This document shows, one piece after another, positions 1-5,894 of a stretch of 32,883 bases of DNA (the first letter of the stretch is position 1; every line of letters starts with the position of its first letter). The DNA comes from a virus. The position numbers were made by a program, and so were the translations under genes. A model generated the notes under the pieces. It was given only the letters and a program-made list of their open reading frames with translations. It made no database searches and was not told where the DNA came from. The stretch is taken from the IMG/VR virus record IMGVR_UViG_3300008110_000223, positions 1-32,883 of that record. One strand, written 5' to 3'.

Positions 1-114
1 GTAAATGCGATGTAAATCGTTCCATAGATGTGGTGAACTGAAACGAATCTAACCGATACTGGTAAATGCTACTAAGCGAAATAGCAACCATGATGCTCCA
101 GTAAGTGAGTCAAA
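1..114. repeat. Direct terminal repeat, left copy
   Basis: The first 114 bases are identical to the last 114 of the window (32770-32883). I checked this base by base. The simplest reading is that the contig comes from a circular or circularly permuted molecule and the assembler repeated the overlap, giving a unique length of about 32,769 bp. The repeat cuts through a non-coding RNA candidate, so it is unlikely to be the true physical end of the packaged DNA. Confidence 0.95.
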
Positions 115-364
115 ACAAATGGAATAGAGTAAAGGCAAAGTAGTAAACCTGAAAAAGACAAGTACCATATACGAAACCATAACACTCATATAGTAATGCA
201 GGAATTGGCAGCCAGTTCCACACAAAAGAGAAATGCACTATGGAGGTAGGTATGAGAGGGTCGCAAGTGTAAGTCAGTAAAATGTACCATTTGCAAACGG
301 AACGGGAGGTACTAAGGTGGAGTAAAAAAACCCGATAGCGGTTCGATTCCGCTTCGTTCCGCTA
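1..364 (+). ncRNA. Large structured RNA with tRNA-like 3' end (3' part; 5' part is at 32711-32769)
   Basis: This stretch has no reading frame and is dense in stop codons, but is rich in complementary segments. At its 3' end, 337-353 is a textbook tRNA T-arm: a 5-bp stem (AGCGG/CCGCT) and the 7-nt loop TTCGATT. It is followed at once by a 3' acceptor strand (CGTTCCGCT, 355-363) that pairs with 32711-32719 across the contig junction. ACCCGAT (330-336) pairs with GTCGGGT (32744-32750), where an anticodon stem or tmRNA P2 would be. Inside are further helices: 17-23/299-305, 57-62/98-103 with 68-71/82-85, 116-122/287-293, and hairpin 201-219 extended by 197-200/234-237 and 190-193/238-241; GTACC (162-166) with GGTAC (308-312) would be a pseudoknot. 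There is no clear D-arm, G3-U70 pair or tag frame, so it is not an ordinary tRNA or tmRNA. Identity unknown. Confidence 0.6.
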
Positions 365-375
365 ATTTTTTTTTT
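337..375 (+). terminator. Rho-independent-type end of the structured RNA
   Basis: The T-arm hairpin (337-353) and the 3' strand of the closing stem (355-363) are followed by AA and ten consecutive T (366-375). A GC-rich stem followed by a T tract is what an intrinsic terminator looks like, so the RNA probably ends here and is separate from the downstream mRNA. Confidence 0.55.
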
Positions 376-393
376 AACAACAAAACAAATACA

Positions 394-501
394 ATGAAAA
401 AATTAACATTTCAACAAGCACTTCAATTGATAATTAAGCAGAAGGGTTACAGACCAAGAAACATAGTTGCACTCGCATTGAAAATGATTTCATCAAAATA
501 A
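394..501 (+). CDS. Small basic protein, 35 aa, unknown
   Basis: A 35-codon frame starts MKKLTFQQALQL and ends ALKMISSK. Its leader (366-393, T-rich then AACAACAAAACAAATACA before ATG) is almost the same as the leader of the next gene at 502-527, which supports real translation. The protein is lysine-rich and amphipathic and probably helical. It is the first gene after the structured RNA, 18 nt beyond the T10 tract. I recognise no family. It may be an early regulatory or host-takeover peptide, but this is only position-based. Confidence 0.5.
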   Translation: MKKLTFQQALQLIIKQKGYRPRNIVALALKMISSK

Positions 502-527
502 TTTTTTAACAACAAAACCAAATCAAA

Positions 528-758
528 ATGGAACATGTATCACAATTCAAAGGCAAACCAAATCTATTCATTTGTCAAGACTATGATGGCGACCTATGGG
601 TTCAATCATACGAAACAATTGTTGCAAGAATAGATAGCGAAACAAATGAACTTATTGAATTAGGTAAGTGGAGTGCAACCACTACAAGACATTGCAAGTT
701 CGTTGCAAGAGAAATGAATTTAACTTATGTACCTGCTACTAACAAAGAAACTTATTAA
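528..758 (+). CDS. Hypothetical early protein, 76 aa
   Basis: ATG start preceded by the A-rich leader AACAACAAAACCAAATCAAA and no Shine-Dalgarno. The protein (MEHVSQFKGKPNLFICQDYD...) is mixed beta-like with aromatic residues and repeated short hydrophobic strands, and has no signal peptide or membrane segment. It lies in a run of small early genes (394-1771) with short spacers. I recognise no family. Confidence 0.6.
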   Translation: MEHVSQFKGKPNLFICQDYDGDLWVQSYETIVARIDSETNELIELGKWSATTTRHCKFVAREMNLTYVPATNKETY

Positions 759-779
759 TCAAAATCAAATACAATTATT

Positions 780-1037
780 ATGAAATCAGAAACTCCAATG
801 ACAATGGCAAGAATTATCGGCAAATTCAAAGGCAGAACATTTATTGTTCAATCAGAATTGCAAGCGTATGCAGATGAGTATGAGCATAGTGAAGAACCGC
901 ATATAAAAATGCTTGCTGATGTAATGAGAAAATTAGCAAAGGTTTGTGCTAATACTATATCAGAAACAGATGCTGATTGGAATTCGCTTTGGAAAAATGA
1001 TGATAGGGCAGTTTTAGATGTAAACAAATCAATTTAA
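780..1037 (+). CDS. Hypothetical early protein, 85 aa
   Basis: ATG start 21 nt after the previous stop, with an A/T-rich leader. The product begins MKSETPMTMARIIGKFKGRT and is predicted to be mostly helical and acidic (EYEHSEEPHIKMLADVMRKLAK, residues about 33-54). No motif, membrane segment or known family could be seen. It is probably co-transcribed with its neighbours. Confidence 0.55.
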   Translation: MKSETPMTMARIIGKFKGRTFIVQSELQAYADEYEHSEEPHIKMLADVMRKLAKVCANTISETDADWNSLWKNDDRAVLDVNKSI

Positions 1038-1061
1038 TTATCAAATACTTTTATAATCAAA

Positions 1062-1085
1062 ACCTTTTGGTGTATAGGTCAACCA
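1062..1085 (+). promoter_or_regulatory. Repeated leader element, copy 1 (possible pseudoknot)
   Basis: A 24-nt segment, differing by one base from 1791-1814, lies just upstream of a start codon (ATG at 1097). ACCT (1062-1065) can pair with AGGT (1076-1079), and TGGT (1068-1071) with ACCA (1082-1085). These two stems interlock as an H-type pseudoknot. The position before two different genes suggests a shared translational or transcriptional control site. Confidence 0.5.
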
Positions 1086-1096
1086 TACAATTCACA

Positions 1097-1516
1097 ATGA
1101 GAAAGCAAGTAAACATCGTAATGAATCAAGCAGTTACCGAAATGGTACAAACTATTAATGATTCTTTCCCAAGCATCTACACAAAAGATGATGTGATTAG
1201 TGTACTCAAAAAGTTAGCATCTAACATTGATGAAAAAGTAAAGATGTTACCAGATGAATCATCAGTACCTAATCTCAAAGCAATCTTAGATGTAATATCA
1301 GATACCTGTGATAGTTTCCATGTAGATGATTATGTACAAGTAGACCATGATTCAGCAGAGTTTTCATTAGATTACAATAATAGAGTAACTCTGGATAGAG
1401 TAGATTTTGAAATGGATATGACTGATGTATATGAAGTAATTGCAGAAGCATTAGAAGATAAGTTCAGAGTTGAAGAAACAATAACTATTGATACAAATGT
1501 GGAGACACCACAATAA
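1097..1516 (+). CDS. Hypothetical acidic early protein, 139 aa
   Basis: I chose ATG 1097 (MRKQVNIVMNQAVTEM) over an upstream TTG at 1067, because that TTG lies inside the repeated leader element and the same leader precedes ATG at the same distance in the DUF932 gene. The protein is acidic, with alternating helix- and strand-like segments (ISVLKKLASNIDEKVKMLPD; VTLDRVDFEMDMTDVYEVIAEALEDKF). No catalytic motif or known family is evident. Sharing a leader with the DUF932 gene suggests the two are regulated together. Confidence 0.6.
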   Translation: MRKQVNIVMNQAVTEMVQTINDSFPSIYTKDDVISVLKKLASNIDEKVKMLPDESSVPNLKAILDVISDTCDSFHVDDYVQVDHDSAEFSLDYNNRVTLDRVDFEMDMTDVYEVIAEALEDKFRVEETITIDTNVETPQ

Positions 1517-1531
1517 AAACTGGTATCAAAT

Positions 1532-1771
1532 ATGAAAGGGCAAATAACACACAATGATTGCGAAACGGTTTACATATCGTATGACCAAGCAGTTGCAATG
1601 CAACAAGCAATTCAAGAAATGGAAAAAGAACTTTGTATCAAAGTTGATTCAATTTATGTATCAACACCAATACCAGATAAAGGTAACTGGTGTGATGTCA
1701 TGCCAACACAAGCAAAGTATTTACTTGAATTAGGTTGTAGAATGGGAGTTATATTATCAAATAAAATTTAG
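1532..1771 (+). CDS. Hypothetical early protein, 79 aa
   Basis: ATG start 15 nt after the previous stop. Sequence begins MKGQITHNDCETVYISYDQA, followed by a helix-like QAVAMQQAIQEMEKEL and a C-terminal segment with two cysteines (DVMPTQAKYLLELGCRM). No recognised domain. It is one of the string of small early genes. Confidence 0.55.
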   Translation: MKGQITHNDCETVYISYDQAVAMQQAIQEMEKELCIKVDSIYVSTPIPDKGNWCDVMPTQAKYLLELGCRMGVILSNKI

Positions 1772-1790
1772 TAACTTAGTATTAATTAAA

Positions 1791-1814
1791 ACCTTATGGT
1801 GTATAGGTCAACCA
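1791..1814 (+). promoter_or_regulatory. Repeated leader element, copy 2 (possible pseudoknot)
   Basis: Second copy of the 24-nt element (one mismatch to 1062-1085), ending 10 nt before the DUF932 start codon at 1825. Stem 1 is 1791-1794 with 1805-1808 and stem 2 is 1797-1800 with 1811-1814; both stems are preserved in the two copies because the single difference lies outside them. Confidence 0.5.
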
Positions 1815-1824
1815 AACTAAAACA

Positions 1825-2760
1825 ATGAGTAACATTATCAGTTCAGCATTCGATGGATTGCAGGTCAATGACATGGCTAATGCACAAGCAGTATCAGAAT
1901 TATTAGAAAACTATGGTTTGCGGTGGAGTGTAGAAAAGCAACCGCTTTATCTGAAAGGTGATATTGAAACACCATACCATGCAATAGTTCGTACCGATAC
2001 GCAACAAGTATTCCAGACCTGCAAAGATTCTTATGTGCCATACCAGAATTCAGAACTTGCAGAATTACTTATCCGTATTTCACAACAAGGTGGATATAAG
2101 ATACATTCTGGTGGTGAATTTAATGGTGGTGCAAAAGTGTACTTGCAACTGGAAAGCGGTAATATGATTACAGACATAGGCGAAAACCGAAGCAAGGTTA
2201 AAGGTTTCATATCTGGTATTAACGGACACGATGGTACTTGCACATTGAAATGGGGGTCTGTAAATTTTACCATTTGCTGCAAAAATACATTTGCCCTTGC
2301 AGGTAGAACGTTACAAAACTCCGCTAAGCATACCAATAGTATGTTGCGTAAAGTAGATTCATACCTGCGAGATATTGGTGTGATTATCCAACAAGAGCAA
2401 AATCTATTTGATACCTATCTGAAATTTGCCGAAGAACCTGCTGCAAGAAAATCTATTGCTAAAATAGTGAGAGCAGTTACAGATGTAGATATCACAATGG
2501 ATAAATCAGAAGCAGAAGAAAAGTTTAGTACATATCAGTTAAATAGAACTAACGAACTCATGGAATCTATTGCTACCGAAATGAATAGCAAGGGTCAAAC
2601 CATGTGGGGTTTATTTTCTGGTGTTACACATTACACAAGTCACGTCATGCCAGTACAGAAAAGAGATAACGCAAGGATGGAATCTAAATATACTGGTACT
2701 GGTCGAAGAATAGACAATGATGTAATGCAGTTAATCATGCAGGACATGAAACTAAACTAA
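1825..2760 (+). CDS. DUF932 phage/plasmid-like protein, 311 aa
   Basis: The length and pattern fit the DUF932 / phage-plasmid-like family found in many phages and plasmids. Recognisable stretches are the N-terminal domain with LRWSVEKQPLYL and the segment VRTDTQQVFQTCKDSYVPYQN (about residues 54-74), a glycine-rich core around GGYKIHSGGEFNGGAKVYLQL and the C-terminal part with TMWGLFSGVTHYTSHV. The biochemical role of the family is not established; it is usually found with replication and recombination genes, as here. It is preceded by leader element copy 2 and followed by a strong terminator, so it closes the first early operon. Confidence 0.8.
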   Translation: MSNIISSAFDGLQVNDMANAQAVSELLENYGLRWSVEKQPLYLKGDIETPYHAIVRTDTQQVFQTCKDSYVPYQNSELAELLIRISQQGGYKIHSGGEFNGGAKVYLQLESGNMITDIGENRSKVKGFISGINGHDGTCTLKWGSVNFTICCKNTFALAGRTLQNSAKHTNSMLRKVDSYLRDIGVIIQQEQNLFDTYLKFAEEPAARKSIAKIVRAVTDVDITMDKSEAEEKFSTYQLNRTNELMESIATEMNSKGQTMWGLFSGVTHYTSHVMPVQKRDNARMESKYTGTGRRIDNDVMQLIMQDMKLN

Positions 2761-2776
2761 TCAGAATCAGTAATAA

Positions 2777-2811
2777 AAAGGGTGGATATTTTTTCCACCC
2801 TTTATTTTTTT
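2777..2811 (+). terminator. Rho-independent terminator after DUF932 gene
   Basis: A perfect 10-bp stem, AAAGGGTGGA (2777-2786) with TCCACCCTTT (2794-2803), has a 7-nt loop and is followed by A and a run of T. Confidence 0.9.
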
Positions 2812-2849
2812 ATCGTAATTTACATTCATAATCATAAAAACAAATCACA

Positions 2850-3080
2850 ATGACAAAGCAAGAATTATATGTAATGTTCGACATCATTGAGCAATTACAT
2901 ACTTCATCTTTCATGATGAAAGAAGTATTAAAGAACAAGAGTAATGAGGATAGTAAATATCCAAATGAAGTTCTTGAAAGTGTATATAAGGAACATGCAG
3001 AAAAACTATCTGATAATTTAGCAATGCTTATTTCAATAGTAGGATTAGATGAAATCATAAAGGATAGTATTACAGAATAA
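2850..3080 (+). CDS. Hypothetical helical protein, 76 aa
   Basis: ATG start with leader ATAAAAACAAATCACA, the same type as the ERF gene leader. The product (MTKQELYVMFDIIEQLHTSS...) is predicted to be entirely helical, with a methionine-rich segment SSFMMKEVLKNK and a hydrophobic C-terminal helix LAMLISIVGLDEII. No known domain. It is the first gene after the terminator, 25 nt upstream of ERF, so it is probably part of the recombination operon. Confidence 0.55.
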   Translation: MTKQELYVMFDIIEQLHTSSFMMKEVLKNKSNEDSKYPNEVLESVYKEHAEKLSDNLAMLISIVGLDEIIKDSITE

Positions 3081-3105
3081 ATCTTTAATCATAAAAACAA
3101 ATACA

Positions 3106-3732
3106 ATGAGTAACGCAAAACCAAAGCAGGTCATTACTGAATCAGTAACACTTGCAACAATTCAATCAGAGGTCAAAGCACCAAAGGGTAAGTACAATTC
3201 ATTCGGCAAATACAAATACAGAAGTGCCGAAGATATTGTAGAAGCAGTAAAGCCAATCATTCATAAGTACGGATATTGGCTAACCATGAATGATGAGATA
3301 GTTCATGTAGCAGGTACAGATAGGTTGTACATTAAGGCAACAATCGTGTTGAGTAATGGCACTAATACTTACACTACATCAGCATTCGCAAGGGAAGAAG
3401 AATCAAAGAAAGGTATGGATGGCAGCCAAATAACTGGTGCGAGTTCATCGTATGCAAGGAAATATGCACTTGCAGGTCTGTTCGCATTGGATAATGAAAC
3501 ACCAGATAGCGATGCTACAAATACGCATGGCAGCAAACCAGAAGTCAAAGATGCGAAACCAGAAATGACTGATACATTAATGATGAAATTGCTTGGCAGA
3601 TATATGGGCGGTGAATTAGATGTATTTAAGAAAGCACAAGAACACTATACACTAAGAGAGAAAGATGTAGAAGCAATAGAATCATTACCGAAAAACTTTG
3701 TTCACCCTAATAAAAATAATAACAATGAGTAA
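3106..3732 (+). CDS. erf: ERF-family single-strand annealing protein, 208 aa
   Basis: ERF-type recombinases anneal complementary single strands during phage recombination. The N-terminal half shows the family pattern: KGKYNSFGKYKYRSAEDIVEAVKPII (residues about 25-50), an IKATIVLSNG strand, and the signature segment GSQITGASSSYARKYALAGLFAL (about 104-126), the strongest evidence. The C-terminal part is acidic and variable, as is usual. The stop overlaps the start of the exonuclease gene (ATGAGTAA), which couples their translation. Annealing protein plus 5'-3' exonuclease is the classic Red-like pair. Confidence 0.88.
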   Translation: MSNAKPKQVITESVTLATIQSEVKAPKGKYNSFGKYKYRSAEDIVEAVKPIIHKYGYWLTMNDEIVHVAGTDRLYIKATIVLSNGTNTYTTSAFAREEESKKGMDGSQITGASSSYARKYALAGLFALDNETPDSDATNTHGSKPEVKDAKPEMTDTLMMKLLGRYMGGELDVFKKAQEHYTLREKDVEAIESLPKNFVHPNKNNNNE

Positions 3733-4390
3733 AATAATTTTACCGATTGAGCAATACTCACAAGAGTGGTTCAATTCAAGGAGAGGTAAGTTCACCAGTA
3801 GTAATATCTGGAATCTAATGGTTGAGCCAAAAGAGAAAACCAAAAAAGATAATGGTGAATTATCACAGACATCAAAGGATTATGTGATGCAGAAACTATC
3901 AGAACGACTAACTGGTATTAAAAGGGAATTCAATAATGAAGCAACCGCTTATGGTGTTGAGTATGAGCCAAAAGCAATAGCAGTATATGAATTACATTCT
4001 GGTAATAAGGTTGACCCTACTGGTTATATAGAATGTATTGAGAATATATATGGTGGAACTCCAGATGGTTTAGTAGGTACTGATGGAAGCATACAAGTTA
4101 AATGCCCATTTGAACCAAAGAATCATTTATACTTTTGCCTAACAGAAAGTGTAGAGCATTTCAAAAGAAAGTATAGGGAATACTATTGGCAGGTGCAGAG
4201 TGATATGTTTGTATCTGATAGGCAATGGTGCGACTTCATAAGTTATTGCCCTTATATGCCAAGCGGTAAAGAACTATGGGTCATGAGAATCCAACGTAAT
4301 GATGAAGATGTACAGAAACTTTGTGATGCTATTGGTCTTGCGTACCGATACATGATGGAGTTAATGGAGAAACTGAATAAAAGTTTTTGA
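3725..4390 (+). CDS. YqaJ / lambda-type exonuclease, 221 aa
   Basis: Start ATG 3725 is used (MSKIILPIEQYSQEWFNSRR) rather than an upstream TTG, because it overlaps the ERF stop and has an ACAATG context. Family features: QEWFNSRRGKFTSSNIWNLM near the N-terminus, the acidic segment YGVEYEPKAIAVYE and the catalytic stretch GGTPDGLVGTDGSIQVKCP. D114 and K126 align with lambda exonuclease D119 and K131, but the position of catalytic E129 is Q124. The family resects 5' strands of double-stranded DNA ends; this copy may be altered or inactive. Partner of the ERF gene; its stop overlaps the next start by one base. Confidence 0.85.
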   Translation: MSKIILPIEQYSQEWFNSRRGKFTSSNIWNLMVEPKEKTKKDNGELSQTSKDYVMQKLSERLTGIKREFNNEATAYGVEYEPKAIAVYELHSGNKVDPTGYIECIENIYGGTPDGLVGTDGSIQVKCPFEPKNHLYFCLTESVEHFKRKYREYYWQVQSDMFVSDRQWCDFISYCPYMPSGKELWVMRIQRNDEDVQKLCDAIGLAYRYMMELMEKLNKSF

Positions 4391-4791
4391 TGCACAAAAG
4401 TCATTTACTTAAATACATACAATTGTACTCTGGTTGTAGTGATGTTTCGCTAAAAAGAATCAGCAATCTGATTGATGAATATACCGAAGCAAATCCTACC
4501 ATAAAGAAGCAGGTAGTGAAAGAATATGTTGATAGGGTAATCATCAAAGATAGGTTTGATAAAGTAGTGGAACTTTTGCCTATTTCACAATACCTGCAAG
4601 AATACTGCTTGGCTAATGACCTAAATATATCAGACCTTAAATCCAAACGTAGGAGTAGGGATTTAGTGCGATTACGGAGGGATTATGCCATGAAGTGTTA
4701 CCAGATGGGTTATACTATGCCAGAAATAGCCAAGTCAATTAATCGTGACCACTCAACCATTGTACATTATTTTTATCATTACAAAATTTAA
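4390..4791 (+). CDS. DnaA domain IV-like DNA-binding protein, 133 aa
   Basis: Start ATG 4390 overlaps the exonuclease TGA by one base. The C-terminal 50 residues contain the DnaA domain IV pattern: a basic helix (SRRSRDLVRLRRDYAMKCYQ), a helix-turn-helix (MGYTMPEIAKSI) and the signature NRDHSTIVHYFYH. No AAA+ domain is present, so this is not a full DnaA. Such stand-alone domains occur in phage replication regions and may mark or compete for an origin. It may bind the candidate origin 1 kb downstream; that is inference from position. Confidence 0.75.
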   Translation: MHKSHLLKYIQLYSGCSDVSLKRISNLIDEYTEANPTIKKQVVKEYVDRVIIKDRFDKVVELLPISQYLQEYCLANDLNISDLKSKRRSRDLVRLRRDYAMKCYQMGYTMPEIAKSINRDHSTIVHYFYHYKI

Positions 4792-4796
4792 TTACC

Positions 4797-5105
4797 ATGA
4801 ATGAGCAAATAGAATTATTATTTACAGAGAAATTAACCATGCCAAAAAACCAAGTCATGGAAGTCCTATACTATTTAATAGAAAAAGCATCAATAGGTAG
4901 GGCAGCAAGTACGAGGGATATACAACGTGATTGCTATGTACTAAATGTAACCGCTAAAATATCAGAATTGAGAAAGTTAGGGGTGCAGATATTATGCGAT
5001 AGCGTTAAGCACAAAAATAAATTTGGTAGAGAAATTACATTTGGTGCATTCAAAATACTTAACTTGCAGGAGAGCAAAACTATTTATCTAACAAAAAACC
5101 AGTAA
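4797..5105 (+). CDS. Winged-helix DNA-binding protein, 102 aa
   Basis: Starts 5 nt after the DnaA-like gene. The middle reads as a winged helix: NQVMEVLYYLIEKASIGRAAS (helix 1), TRDIQRDCYVLNVTAKISELRKLGVQI (helix-turn-helix) and a wing with FGREITFGAFKI. It resembles phage helix-turn-helix proteins that follow nucleases in replication operons. Role probably regulatory or in replication; target unknown. Confidence 0.6.
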   Translation: MNEQIELLFTEKLTMPKNQVMEVLYYLIEKASIGRAASTRDIQRDCYVLNVTAKISELRKLGVQILCDSVKHKNKFGREITFGAFKILNLQESKTIYLTKNQ

Positions 5106-5106
5106 C

Positions 5107-5361
5107 ATGATTACTATTAATGACAAAGTATTAAATGACAAAAAGATTCCTGCATCAGCCAAATTGCTTTTGGGTTATGTACAGAGCCAAGGCGAAGTAT
5201 CTGATACCAATGAGCAATTAGCCAACAAGTTTGGTGTAACATCTGTATCAATCACATCATGGGTTGCCAGATTGGAAAAAGCAGGATATGTTGAACTGAA
5301 ATACGCAAGGCGAAAGAGAACAATAACCGCCAAGGTAGAAGAAGTAGCCGAAGCAGTATAA
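5107..5361 (+). CDS. Winged-helix protein (replication-initiator-like), 84 aa
   Basis: ATG one base after the previous stop. The layout is an N-terminal strand MITINDKVLNDKKIPASAKLLLGYV, a helix-turn-helix (TNEQLANKFGVTSVSITSWVARLEKAGYVEL, about residues 36-64) and a basic wing (KYARRKRTITAK). It is a clear paralogue of the gene at 5439: both share D-K-x-IP-x-x-AK and the LEK segment at the end of the recognition helix. The fold is like the N-terminal domain of initiator proteins and phage helix-turn-helix_36 proteins. A terminator follows directly. Confidence 0.65.
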   Translation: MITINDKVLNDKKIPASAKLLLGYVQSQGEVSDTNEQLANKFGVTSVSITSWVARLEKAGYVELKYARRKRTITAKVEEVAEAV

Positions 5362-5381
5362 TCGGCAATCATCGGAAATAA

Positions 5382-5414
5382 GATAGGGGAGTAGAAACTC
5401 CCCTATTCTTTTTT
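5382..5414 (+). terminator. Rho-independent terminator
   Basis: An 11-bp stem (5382-5392 with 5397-5407, one G-T pair) with an AGAA loop and CTTTTTT after it. It separates the recombination operon from the second winged-helix gene and DnaB. Confidence 0.9.
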
Positions 5415-5438
5415 ATATCACAATGAAAAGACAAAACC

Positions 5439-5843
5439 ATGAGTAACTGGTACATTACTATACCTGCAAATATACTCATTGATAAGCAGATACCGAACAC
5501 CGCAAAAATACTTTATGGTGTTATATCAAATCAGCAATCAATGAATGGTGTATGCACACTATCTAATACACAATTCTCTGAATACCTAAATGTAACCACA
5601 ACGCAGGTATCAGCACTTATATCAAAACTGGAAAAAAGTAATTTGATAAGTAGGAAAATAATATACAATGATAAAAAACAGATAGTAAAAAGAGAATTGA
5701 AAATAATTGATAGGGTATTAAAGAAAACTGGTACACCCTATACAAGAAAACACGAAATACCTATACAAGAAAACACGAAAGATAAAAACAAGTATTATAA
5801 AAATATAGATAGGGAATCCGTAAAGAAAATAATAATAACATAA
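5439..5843 (+). CDS. Winged-helix replication-initiator-like protein carrying iterons, 134 aa
   Basis: ATG start after the terminator (MSNWYITIPANILIDKQIPN). The N-terminal 90 residues are a winged helix (LSNTQFSEYLNVTTTQVSALISKLEKSNLISRK). The C-terminal 40 residues (TGTPYTRKHEIPIQENTKDK...) are poorly structured and basic; this part is encoded by a 23-bp periodic repeat array. A replication initiator whose gene contains its own iterons and lies directly before the helicase gene is the arrangement of lambda O-P, so this is the best candidate initiator. That role is inferred; no biochemical motif proves it. Confidence 0.65.
   Translation: MSNWYITIPANILIDKQIPNTAKILYGVISNQQSMNGVCTLSNTQFSEYLNVTTTQVSALISKLEKSNLISRKIIYNDKKQIVKRELKIIDRVLKKTGTPYTRKHEIPIQENTKDKNKYYKNIDRESVKKIIIT
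5714..5780. repeat. Iteron-like direct repeats, 23-bp period
   Basis: A 21-bp sequence occurs exactly at 5737-5757 and 5760-5780 (it begins CCTATACAAG and ends AACACGAAA). A third, degenerate copy at 5714-5734 keeps the AAGAAAAC core in register: the core starts at 5721, 5744 and 5767, exactly 23 bp apart. A 23-bp period is about two helical turns, suitable for binding a protein repeatedly on one face. Confidence 0.7.
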
Positions 5844-5894
5844 TAAATAATTTATACCATAAATATCACATAACCTTTTTAATTTTATTTAACA
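5781..5894. other. AT-rich stretch, candidate origin unwinding element
   Basis: About 110 bp following the iterons are strongly AT-rich, covering the end of the initiator-like gene and the 51-bp spacer before dnaB (several runs of A and T, few G or C). Iterons followed by an AT-rich segment next to initiator and helicase genes is typical of an origin. The role is inferred. Confidence 0.4.

Noticed and set aside
251-268. Mini-frame with GGAGG before ATG (codes for MRGSQV)
   Set aside because: Six codons only, inside a structured region; the surrounding genes do not use Shine-Dalgarno sequences.
1-364. tmRNA identity for the tRNA-like RNA
   Set aside because: The outer plan fits, but there is no G3-U70 pair, no D-loop GG..UUCGAC sequence, and no tag frame ending in an ALAA-like peptide.
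1-364. Ordinary tRNA interrupted by a group I intron
   Set aside because: No U33 next to the anticodon-like stem, no proper D-arm, and no group I core elements were found.
5714-5780. CRISPR-like array
   Set aside because: Only two exact 21-bp copies separated by 2 bp; no spacers and no cas genes. Iterons explain it better.
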